Source: Fidelibacterota bacterium (GTDB lineage Bacteria > Fidelibacterota > Marinisomatia > SCGC-AAA003-L08 > GCA-002704045). From it: a stretch of DNA of 16,061 nt. The notes beneath the pieces are model-generated. The model did not search any database. It was not told the origin of the DNA and was given only the letters and a program-made list of their open reading frames with translations. The translations under genes and the position numbers were made by a program. This document shows positions 1-7,543 of this stretch, in pieces. Where the stretch lies: NCBI GenBank assembly GCA_002704045.1, contig PAFF01000085.1, positions 14,267-30,327 of the forward strand. The letters are read 5' to 3'. The stretch's first letter is position 1. Each line of letters starts with the position of its first letter.

Positions 1-71
1 GTATGGTATCTCTCATCCAAACCAAAAATGAAATTGAATGAAGTTATAAGTATAAAGGTTGTAATTAACAT
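1..71 (-). CDS. Probable start of a further exported protein, cut by the left edge
   Basis: An ATG at 71-69 (minus strand) lies 5 nt after the TAA of the 979-aa protein gene and stays open to the window edge (23 codons). The translation begins MLITTFILITSF and continues NFIFGLDERYH. The hydrophobic stretch followed by small or polar residues resembles a signal peptide with a possible cut near FG|LD. It has no good Shine-Dalgarno sequence, as is common in this cluster. The tight spacing and signal-like start suggest the operon continues to the left with another envelope or secreted protein. Only 23 residues are visible, so a chance open frame cannot be excluded. No function can be given. Confidence 0.45.
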   Translation of the reverse strand, partial: MLITTFILITSFNFIFGLDERYH

Positions 72-76
72 TTTAC

Positions 77-3016
77 TTATTCTAAAATATAATTGACCAT
101 AGTTACTATATCAATTACATCAATTTCACCATCAGAATTAACATCTGAAGCACATTGCTGATCTTGCGTAGGATCTAATGTATCTAAAATTATACCTACA
201 ATAAGAACAATATCTAATACATCAACATTGCCATCAGAATTAACATCAAATAAAACACAATCAGACTCAAGAATTGTTACAGATTGAGCATAAAGGTTAA
301 CCAAATCTTGTTTACCTGTACTTCTCATGTCATTCCAAAACAATAAATAAGAATTATCAGTTTCAGAGAGCAATGTAATTCTTGGATTATCTTGATTATA
401 CGTATAATCACAAATTGGTGTACCACTATCTGAGAAATTAAATCCTAATGGACCAATTTCTTGGTAATAAATATCATAAACTGGAGGTAACCCTGGCACT
501 GATAATCTTCCATCTCTCCACATTAACATGTAAACTCCATTAGAGCTTGCGTATGCTGTTGGAGAGGTTTGATCACTGTACTCTGCTGCTATATCAAATG
601 ATGAACCAATAGATAAATTATCCAAATCAACAAAACAACCTTTGATATCAAAATCAAAACCATTATCGTATTCCCAAACAACTAAAACCTCATTATCATT
701 TTCACTGTAGGTAAGAACTTGATTATACTCATCAGTACTTTCCGTTGCCATTACACTTCCGTTTTCTGGTCCTGTGATTGTTCCGTCATTATTGATAAAT
801 TGAACTAAAATGTCAGCATTTCCGTTTTGATAATCATTCCAAGTTACGAATATACCATCAGAATGAGATATTGCCTCAGCGTTGTTTTGTATACCTAAAT
901 CATTTGTTAAAATCTGTGGCTCATCGCTCCATCCCGCTGGAGTATTACCAGATTCATCAAATGCTTGATAATATATATTTAAAGATTCATCATTTAGAAG
1001 TGATCCTCCTGTCCAAAAAACAATACAACCGCCACCAGCCAATGGAACAATAGATTCTAAAAAGTCATCATTATCATTAGATATTAATATGCCTTCACTA
1101 CCCCATTGAGTGTTTCCATCAGAATCAAACTTCTGAATTGCAATATCATATTGTGCCCAATCTCTTAAATCAGAATATCCTACGTAAACACTTCCCTGAT
1201 TCTCAATGACTTGAGAATTGATTTGAGGCGTCATTGCATCATATACATCGCTGCCTTGAGGATCATTTAATATATTTAAATTTTGATCTAAAACTTGGTA
1301 ATAAAGATGCTCAAGCTCATATGAATTTACAGATTCAAATAGTAAAAAGATATTATCACCTACTTTAACTCCTTTTGGACTATATTGAAAATCTACCTCA
1401 CTTAATTTTTGACCATTCACATTACTTTCTGGATCATAGTTTGAATCAATTATTTTACCATACGTTTGAACTCTAAATGGGTTTTCTCTTAAATCTTCCC
1501 AAAAAATTAATGTCTGACCATTGCCTAAATAAACAGAACCTGATTTTCCTTTCGGTGTATCATTCCCAATATCAAAATACAATTCTTTCCCATTTTCTAA
1601 AAAGCTGACACCATTATCTTGAGAAATATGCTGACCATAGATTGCATCACTTCCTGACCTGAGATCTCCCCAAACAGCAAATACGCCACCTGATCCATCT
1701 TTCCTTAGAAGTGGATTATATTGAACGTATTCTGCTTCAGAAACTGACAAACCACCAGCTGTAAAAGTAACCTCATTATCTGAACCAACGTGCTGAACAA
1801 AAACTTCAACTTCAGGATAATTTGCGTTTCTTTCATCTGACCACACAAAATAGACTCCGCCCTGACCATCAGTGGTTAATCTAGAACCATATTGTTTTCT
1901 ATTTTCTGTACAGAGTGATAACCCATTTTCTTGCCATAACACAGAACCATCTAAACTAACTTTTTGAGCATAAACATCACTAAAAATTGGGTGATTTCTT
2001 AAATCTTCCCAAACAACGTACACATATTCAGAATCAGCTTTTATTCTAGGTAGATACTGAGAGTTTTCAGATGTCGATATAGGTATACCGTTATCTTGTA
2101 AAGTAGAATTACCATCATTATCTATTAGTTGCAAATAAACATCTGGAGTGCTTGAATTCCTGTAGTCTTCCCAAACCATTACAACTATATTTTCGTTCAT
2201 GTATGTTATTCTAGGGTGCCTAGTTAATAATTCAGCAGTTCCTATACTACATACATTTTTACCCCCAGCATCTGCACTTGATAATAAGGTATTACAATTT
2301 TGATCAATTCTTTGAGTATAAATTTCATAAAAACCTGAGCTATTTCTATCATCAGCCCAGCCTAAAACAGCGTGACCATTTCCACCTGTTTCTAAACTTA
2401 TCCCTGATCTTCCAGCTTGCATTGATGAAAAATGATTCATTATGATTACTCCACCACCAGGATTTACTACTGAACCATCACTGCTAATGTGAGTAGCATA
2501 TATTTCTCCTAAAGAAAATTGCGATCTATCATCCCATATCACATAGGCTCCACCTTGACCATCTTTACAAATATTTGGGGAAACTTGAGCTCCAGGTGCA
2601 TTACTAAGTGCAACACCGCGCGGATCCCAGGCCAAACTTCCATCTGAAAGGATATGCTGAGCATAAACGTCTCCAATTTCAGGTTCATCTTCATAATCAA
2701 TCCAAACTATGTAAGCTCCGCCATTATCGTCGGATACAATTATTGGATCTTCTTGTCTACCATCTGCTAAAACTACTGGTTGACCGGATGCTTCCCATAC
2801 ATCATTTCCAGCAAAATCGATTTTTTGAGCAAAGATATCTCGAACTCCATTTCTAGTATCTGACCAAACATATATCATCTCACCATCATTGCCTACTGCA
2901 CCACTTCTTTGCCATTCAATATGTCCACCTTGTCTAACAGGTAATCCATTATCTTGCCAATTAAACTGTGTAAAAGCTGCACCATATAATAAAATTATAA
3001 ATAAACTATATTTCAT
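77..3016 (-). CDS. Secreted repeat protein (about 16 WxDxR repeats) with C-terminal dockerin-like module
   Basis: 979 aa. Residues 1-16 (MKYSLFIILLYGAAFT) form a signal peptide. From about residue 20 to 912 the protein is built of about 16 repeats. Each has a hydrophobic strand ending in W, then D, often R-N (WSDTRN, WEDYRN, WEDLRN, WSDERN, WGDLRS, WNDMRS), then a [DE][IV][YF].Q strand and often a DG turn. The W or equivalent residues fall near 51, 105, 161, 220, 282, 337, 392, 449, 506, 560 (degenerate), 614, 668, 726, 781, 833 and 894, a period of about 52-62 aa. A beta-propeller-like all-beta fold is inferred. The C-terminus has two calcium loops, DVNSDGNVDVLD (from D924) and DVNSDGEIDVID (from D958), the pattern of type I dockerin. 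GGAG at 3024-3027 lies 7 nt before the ATG, which supports this start. It follows the upstream gene by 2 bp. Likely surface-exposed or secreted; its ligand is unknown. It is not recognisable as an enzyme. Confidence 0.85.
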   Translation of the reverse strand: MKYSLFIILLYGAAFTQFNWQDNGLPVRQGGHIEWQRSGAVGNDGEMIYVWSDTRNGVRDIFAQKIDFAGNDVWEASGQPVVLADGRQEDPIIVSDDNGGAYIVWIDYEDEPEIGDVYAQHILSDGSLAWDPRGVALSNAPGAQVSPNICKDGQGGAYVIWDDRSQFSLGEIYATHISSDGSVVNPGGGVIIMNHFSSMQAGRSGISLETGGNGHAVLGWADDRNSSGFYEIYTQRIDQNCNTLLSSADAGGKNVCSIGTAELLTRHPRITYMNENIVVMVWEDYRNSSTPDVYLQLIDNDGNSTLQDNGIPISTSENSQYLPRIKADSEYVYVVWEDLRNHPIFSDVYAQKVSLDGSVLWQENGLSLCTENRKQYGSRLTTDGQGGVYFVWSDERNANYPEVEVFVQHVGSDNEVTFTAGGLSVSEAEYVQYNPLLRKDGSGGVFAVWGDLRSGSDAIYGQHISQDNGVSFLENGKELYFDIGNDTPKGKSGSVYLGNGQTLIFWEDLRENPFRVQTYGKIIDSNYDPESNVNGQKLSEVDFQYSPKGVKVGDNIFLLFESVNSYELEHLYYQVLDQNLNILNDPQGSDVYDAMTPQINSQVIENQGSVYVGYSDLRDWAQYDIAIQKFDSDGNTQWGSEGILISNDNDDFLESIVPLAGGGCIVFWTGGSLLNDESLNIYYQAFDESGNTPAGWSDEPQILTNDLGIQNNAEAISHSDGIFVTWNDYQNGNADILVQFINNDGTITGPENGSVMATESTDEYNQVLTYSENDNEVLVVWEYDNGFDFDIKGCFVDLDNLSIGSSFDIAAEYSDQTSPTAYASSNGVYMLMWRDGRLSVPGLPPVYDIYYQEIGPLGFNFSDSGTPICDYTYNQDNPRITLLSETDNSYLLFWNDMRSTGKQDLVNLYAQSVTILESDCVLFDVNSDGNVDVLDIVLIVGIILDTLDPTQDQQCASDVNSDGEIDVIDIVTMVNYILE

Positions 3017-3018
3017 TG

Positions 3019-4179
3019 TTAATCTCCAAAATTAATTATTTGAATACCCTGTCTGGTACCCGCAATAATTGTATTATTGTTAAAAAATTTAGCACTATAT
3101 GTGTATTCTGTTTCAACCTCACCCAATAGATTAAATTCACTACCAGCTATTTCATAAATTAAAATTCCGTCAGACTTACAGGCTAAAACCAAATAATTAT
3201 CGAATACATGAATGTCATTAATCGAATATCCTTCCGCTATTGATAAGTTACTAATTTGACTACCATTATCATCAAGTAACGTAATGTAACATCCCTTATC
3301 ATCAGATAAACCTGCAAAGAAATAATTATCATATGAATATACAGTTTCTGTTGTTGCCGGAGTATCGAATGAACTAAAAGGTTCTAATACATCTACCCAA
3401 GTATAATTCATAAATTCACATCCAACTTTATCTATATCTGATATTTCCGTGCCATTATTAAAGCATCCAGGATTATTATTTTGCTTAAAAACCTCTACTC
3501 CAAGCTGATCATTTGAAGAAGTCAAAAAAGGATCTGAAAAAGAAATATTAGATTGATAATAAGATAAACTATCAATAGAAGTTTCAATACACGAATAAAT
3601 ATAAGGAATATCTACAGTACACCATTGAGTTACTATTGATGTAGAAAAAGAAGGAACATCTCCTTCAAGCGTTTCAAGATGTTTAACAAGAGAGTAAAAA
3701 ACCAATTTATCTGGATCAGAACTGCCTACCTCAATACTTCTTAAAAGAGTAGATAAAGTAACTATGGGAAATTCAGCTGGATCGTAATCAAGTGGTTGTA
3801 AATACACCTTGTCTAATGGATCTAAAATAAAAGCAAATTCTCCATCATTGGAAAACTCAATTTCATATGCTGAATCATCAAAACTTGTAACAATGTCCTT
3901 ATTATGGATAAGTGTGTCTAAACTTAAAATTGAATCACTATCATTCACATTTATATTGAGTAAAAAATATCCATTTTGATCAGCAGCAACTCCTAAAATT
4001 GAATTCTTAATTTTTACATCGCGAACATAACCACCAGTTTCATAATTAACAATACTATTAACTTTTACAGTACTAGCTTCAGTTGATAGTATTGGTGTTG
4101 ATGGAGAATTGCAAAATTGCAATAATGCAAATGCAAAAATAAATAATAACTTGTAATTTAATTTAATAACTAACTTCAT
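3019..4179 (-). CDS. Probable lipoprotein with LVIVD-like beta-propeller repeats
   Basis: 386 aa. A hydrophobic N-terminus (residues 11-22) runs into LLQFC, so Cys23 could be a lipidated cysteine. The lipobox is atypical because F, not G/A/S, precedes the Cys, so lipidation is uncertain but export is likely. Repeats resembling LVIVD propeller blades are visible at about 50-77 (RDVKIKNSILGVAADQNGYF), 104-130, 320-345 (NDIHVFDNYLVLACKSDGIL) and 360-384 (SAKFFNNNTIIAGTRQGIQI). The middle (about 140-270) is Cys-containing and not recognised. Cysteines at 187, 197, 239, 254, 297 and 334 could form disulfides. The start overlaps the end of the beta-barrel gene by 17 nt, which implies translational coupling. 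It probably acts at the periplasmic or outer face as a binding scaffold; substrate unknown. Confidence 0.75.
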   Translation of the reverse strand: MKLVIKLNYKLLFIFAFALLQFCNSPSTPILSTEASTVKVNSIVNYETGGYVRDVKIKNSILGVAADQNGYFLLNINVNDSDSILSLDTLIHNKDIVTSFDDSAYEIEFSNDGEFAFILDPLDKVYLQPLDYDPAEFPIVTLSTLLRSIEVGSSDPDKLVFYSLVKHLETLEGDVPSFSTSIVTQWCTVDIPYIYSCIETSIDSLSYYQSNISFSDPFLTSSNDQLGVEVFKQNNNPGCFNNGTEISDIDKVGCEFMNYTWVDVLEPFSSFDTPATTETVYSYDNYFFAGLSDDKGCYITLLDDNGSQISNLSIAEGYSINDIHVFDNYLVLACKSDGILIYEIAGSEFNLLGEVETEYTYSAKFFNNNTIIAGTRQGIQIINFGD

Positions 4180-5164
4180 AAATTTTATCCGTCAAATTTA
4201 AAATTATATCTAAGCCAATCTCAAACCCTTTAAAACTTTTTAAATCAATTGTGTAGTCGTAAGGAGATTTTGTATTCCTTTGAAAATATTTAGAATAGAT
4301 AGAAAATTTAAGATTATCATTAATGTTTTTATTTATCCTTTGAATTATATCAATATGATGATGCCATCTACCAAAGTGAACTATATCAGATTCGTTTTCT
4401 GAGTCATATTCTCTTAATTTTGAAAAAATAGTAATTTTGTAACTTTTACTTAAATTAAAATTAAATCCAAAGATTTTTTCTAAATACGATCTATCATTCA
4501 AATTAGATTTTAATCCAGAATTAAATGAAACATTATCAGCCACTAAAAATTTATATGAAATATTAATTTTTCCATTTAATAAATTGAAACATTTTAAATA
4601 TAGGTCATTAATAACTAAATCATATTCTGTAAAAAAAGAATTAAAATAGATAGACGAATTACTTAATTGCAATTTAAACCAAATACCTTTATGTATTGGA
4701 TATGAATATGATAAAAATATTTTTTCACTGCTAAAATCAGTTGGTAAAAGCGGTATATTGTTCTGATCCAAGTCATTGTACATTTTTAAATATACTTTAG
4801 GACTATTTTTATAGCCTACTTTAAACCAATTATAACTTTTGATTTTATATGATAAATTTATTGAGTACTTAAAAGATGATTTATCTTTTGATTGAATATA
4901 ATTAATTGAACTAAAATTCAAGTCCAGTAGGATAGGTATTATTTTTAGATTTTTTGAGTAATTTAATGAATTACCTATTATATGAGAATCAAATGTTTCA
5001 GAATCTCCTAAAATAGATACATCATTTGATGATTGATCCATTTCATATTTTGAAAAATTTAAAAAGTTATTATTATAGCCAATTGTAGTTTTTAATATGA
5101 AATCGTCAGGCAAATAAGAGCTAAATGCTAGACTTAATGATAGGTATATTATTTTTTTAATCAT
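4163..5164 (-). CDS. Predicted outer-membrane beta-barrel protein, possible PGA-export partner
   Basis: 333 aa. It starts with a short signal peptide (MIKKIIYLSLSLAFSS, cut likely near residue 16). The rest alternates polar and hydrophobic residues in short runs rich in aromatics, Asn and Ser, separated by turns (for example INLSYKIKSYNWFKVGYK, KIFLSYSYPIHKGIWFKLQL, LKFSIYSKYFQ, FEIGLDIILNLT). This is the look of transmembrane beta-strands of an outer-membrane barrel. It has no long hydrophobic helix after the signal peptide and no cysteine except one near the middle. The last residue is Tyr, in keeping with the aromatic C-terminus of many barrels. It overlaps the upstream 275-aa gene by 8 nt and the next gene by 17 nt. 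The position after pgsBCW suggests, but does not show, that it lets polymer or a partner protein cross the outer membrane. No named family recognised. Confidence 0.7.
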   Translation of the reverse strand: MIKKIIYLSLSLAFSSYLPDDFILKTTIGYNNNFLNFSKYEMDQSSNDVSILGDSETFDSHIIGNSLNYSKNLKIIPILLDLNFSSINYIQSKDKSSFKYSINLSYKIKSYNWFKVGYKNSPKVYLKMYNDLDQNNIPLLPTDFSSEKIFLSYSYPIHKGIWFKLQLSNSSIYFNSFFTEYDLVINDLYLKCFNLLNGKINISYKFLVADNVSFNSGLKSNLNDRSYLEKIFGFNFNLSKSYKITIFSKLREYDSENESDIVHFGRWHHHIDIIQRINKNINDNLKFSIYSKYFQRNTKSPYDYTIDLKSFKGFEIGLDIILNLTDKIYEVSY

Positions 5165-5984
5165 AGGGAGTATTTTTAAGTACCCTTAAATGTACAGGGT
5201 TTGAAGATTCTATTAACTTAATTGAAAATGGGTCATCTTTACTTTTTAATTGAAAAATTTTTCCCTTGCTTGATTCATTATTATAAAAATCAACTACAAA
5301 ACACTTTTGCCTATTATTTTCTAATATTTCTAATTGATAAAAATTATTATTAAGAATATTATTTTCTTCGATTCTACCATAAAATGAAATATCTAAATTT
5401 GAATAAGTACTAAATGATAATAAATTGTTTTTTTCTATTTCAAAATAATTTCTTTTTTTATTATTAAATTGCAATTCATTTACAACAATATCTTCATCAG
5501 GTAAAATCATTTCAGTGATACCTTCTGTATTTTTAAACATTTTTTTAACAATTCGAACTAAAACAGGCTTGCCTCTATAACTTGGAATTAATTTTAAATT
5601 ATGTTCACCGGGAGGTATATTCAGTATAGTTTTACCTGCTTGAGTATAGCCATGACCTGGATGATCTTTTGAATATAAAAAATCTTTTTTATATTTTTTG
5701 TGATTGATTTCTATGTCATCTAGATCATCATAAGATAAAATATAACCAAAATTATATTTTCGATTTGAAGATTCTGGGATGGCTCTTCTTGAAATTATTT
5801 CTAATCTTTTGGGACCAGTAATTTTATAATTTAAATCATCTTTATATAATAAAAAATATTCTCTCTCTTTTTCATTTAAAATTAAGTTTTCTTTAAAGTT
5901 AATTTCTTGGGGATTAAAAGATTCCCCAAATAATGATGTAAATAATATTAATAAAAAATATTTATAATAAAGATTCTGATTCAT
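5157..5984 (-). CDS. Exported protein with internally duplicated beta-rich domain, linked to pgsBCW
   Basis: 275 aa. A signal peptide covers residues 1-20 (YKYFLLILFTSLFG, cut near G20|E21). The mature part is an internal duplication. Residues about 37-67 (NEKEREYFLLYKDDL ... GPKRLEIISR) align with about 174-204 (NNKKRNYFEIEKNNL ... SNLDISFYGR). Residues 117-148 (GKTILNIPPG ... KPVLVRIVKK) align with 241-271 (GKIFQLKSKD ... PVHLRVLKN). Each half is about 100-110 aa and looks all-beta. The first copy has an insertion around 75-115. A single Cys lies near 228. GAGG near 5995-5998 sits about 10 nt before the ATG, and the start overlaps the pgsW-type gene by 23 nt. It likely works in the periplasm, perhaps binding polymer or bridging inner and outer membrane parts. 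I do not recognise a named family. Confidence 0.75.
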   Translation of the reverse strand: MNQNLYYKYFLLILFTSLFGESFNPQEINFKENLILNEKEREYFLLYKDDLNYKITGPKRLEIISRRAIPESSNRKYNFGYILSYDDLDDIEINHKKYKKDFLYSKDHPGHGYTQAGKTILNIPPGEHNLKLIPSYRGKPVLVRIVKKMFKNTEGITEMILPDEDIVVNELQFNNKKRNYFEIEKNNLLSFSTYSNLDISFYGRIEENNILNNNFYQLEILENNRQKCFVVDFYNNESSKGKIFQLKSKDDPFSIKLIESSNPVHLRVLKNTPYD

Positions 5985-7083
5985 GAGATGTCATCCTCAC
6001 CTTAATTTGTTTATGTGTTACTACACTAATACCAACGAGTATTGATAGTGTTATTAATAATGCAATATAGGTGTAGAGCATATTATACCTTTGCTCAAAG
6101 TAGATTGGCCCATTTCCTAGATCATAAAACTTATCTGGAAAAACTTTTAGTTGATACTTCATAGCCAATTCTATAGTATTGTATAAATGAATGATTTTCA
6201 CATCATTTATTAAAAATTCTTTAATTACACTATTACCGATCAAGTCACCAATGTCATTTGAACTTGACACTCCATTTGGTATTAATTTAGCATTTACCGA
6301 TTGACCAATACTAGCCGCTGCACCTCCTATATTAACATATGCATTGTATTTATTAATTGATAGTATTTTATTATACTCTGCTAGTCTTTTCTCAATTGCG
6401 CTTGAAAGCTTATTTGACTCCAAGAAATTAATCTTATTCCTGTAGATTGCTTCCCATAAAAAATCTATCCCCTCTGATTTTAAACCCTTTGCTCTATCTG
6501 CAACACCTCCATATGAAGCTGCAATAGATTTTGAATTGATTACACCTTCATTATATAATAATGTTTCCATATCTAACCAGGTGAAATATGGATCTGTAGC
6601 TCCCCATCTTGATGAACCAACAGATGATATAACTATTGGTGTTATATTCATTACTTTACAGGCAGATAAAAAGGCGATGTTAAGTGCAGGAAAAGATCCT
6701 GTCATACCAACTGCTACTGTATCTCCAGGTTTAAGTTTTGATTCGTAGAATAATTGTACAACCATAGCAGCAATATTGGGATTAATTGTTGTCTGCTTAC
6801 TCCTCAAATTTGCTAATGAAGTAGTTATTAATGTTGTTGATGGTCCAATTAAACCACTTAAAAATGGATCATCTTCTTTATCGATTACAAAATTTTCTCT
6901 TAAAATTTGATATTCTCTTATTATATCAATAGATTCATTAAATAATTCAGCTGATTCAATTTTTTGTTTATATCCTAAACTATATTTAGGAGATCTAGAT
7001 GAAGATACCCAAAAAAATAAAGATAAATTAATTAACGCTATAGTAATTAAAATAGATACTCTTTGATTGACAGGCCTAAACAT
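5962..7083 (-). CDS. pgsW: Poly-gamma-glutamate system protein (PgsW-type)
   Basis: 373 aa with one membrane segment near each end (about 9-27 and 337-355) and a large, probably extracytoplasmic middle. The middle holds conserved-looking glycine and serine motifs: GMTGSFPALN (126-135), SSVGSSRWGATDP (153-165), METLLYNEGVI (172-182), SYGGVADRAKG (190-200) and NIGGAAASIG (251-260). As I recall, a family annotated 'poly-gamma-glutamate system protein' accompanies PgsB and PgsC in bacteria that lack PgsA; both the layout here and these motifs fit. Its biochemical activity is not known to me. It overlaps pgsC by 8 nt and the 275-aa gene by 23 nt. It probably replaces PgsA as the membrane partner needed for polymer production or export. 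The symbol is used for the family, by recall and context. Confidence 0.75.
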   Translation of the reverse strand: MFRPVNQRVSILITIALINLSLFFWVSSSRSPKYSLGYKQKIESAELFNESIDIIREYQILRENFVIDKEDDPFLSGLIGPSTTLITTSLANLRSKQTTINPNIAAMVVQLFYESKLKPGDTVAVGMTGSFPALNIAFLSACKVMNITPIVISSVGSSRWGATDPYFTWLDMETLLYNEGVINSKSIAASYGGVADRAKGLKSEGIDFLWEAIYRNKINFLESNKLSSAIEKRLAEYNKILSINKYNAYVNIGGAAASIGQSVNAKLIPNGVSSSNDIGDLIGNSVIKEFLINDVKIIHLYNTIELAMKYQLKVFPDKFYDLGNGPIYFEQRYNMLYTYIALLITLSILVGISVVTHKQIKVRMTSHESESLL

Positions 7084-7543
7084 CTATTATTTTACCATTA
7101 GTTAAGACCATAATTATTAGTTGGACAATTGGCGAACTTATAAAAATTATTGTTATTGTTCTAACAACACCTTGCCTACTCATCCAATTTGCAATCATCC
7201 CTGGAATAATGAAACCAATACTATAAATTTTATAGGAAAAATTCTCAAGAAGAAAATTTGAAATAAAACTATTAAAAACTAAACCAAAAATAAAACCAAG
7301 AAGAAGCGACATAACCAATCTTCTTTTGCCATAAATAAACATAAATTTTGAAGTTATTTCAACAATAAAAAAAACAATCAATGCAATGCTAAATGTTATC
7401 ACAACACTTAGTGGATTGTGAAGATGAAGAGCTATCCAACCTGGTACTATAATACCGCCTGCTGTTAAACCAATAATTTCAGTTAAAAGCAAACTTATTA
7501 TCATACCCAAACCTATTGATAATGCTACTATAAATTCACTCAT
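7076..7543 (-). CDS. pgsC: Poly-gamma-glutamate biosynthesis membrane protein PgsC/CapC
   Basis: 155 aa, close to the ~149 aa of Bacillus PgsC. It is very hydrophobic, with about four to five membrane segments (roughly 4-22, 26-60, 75-95, 107-120 and 130-150). Motifs match the family: GGIIVPGWIAL (29-39), the YGKRRLVMSLLLG stretch, and IGFIIPGMIANWMSRQGVVRT. These correspond to the VPGY, YGRRK and GIIVPGLIAN...QG regions of Bacillus PgsC. PgsC forms a membrane complex with the PgsB ligase, and together they are needed for PGA polymerisation. The start overlaps the pgsB stop by 1 nt (TAATG). GAGGAA at 7555-7560 gives a good ribosome site 11 nt ahead. The call is strong. Confidence 0.93.
   Translation of the reverse strand: MSEFIVALSIGLGMIISLLLTEIIGLTAGGIIVPGWIALHLHNPLSVVITFSIALIVFFIVEITSKFMFIYGKRRLVMSLLLGFIFGLVFNSFISNFLLENFSYKIYSIGFIIPGMIANWMSRQGVVRTITIIFISSPIVQLIIMVLTNGKIIDV

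Noticed and set aside
1..76. Rho-independent terminator at the end of the leftward operon
   Set aside because: No stem-loop followed by a T-run is visible on the minus strand; the stretch reads as an open frame instead.
77..3016. Sialidase-type Asp boxes in the 979-aa protein
   Set aside because: SDG...W strings resemble Asp boxes, but the S.D.G.TW pattern is not kept and no sialidase catalytic residues are evident.
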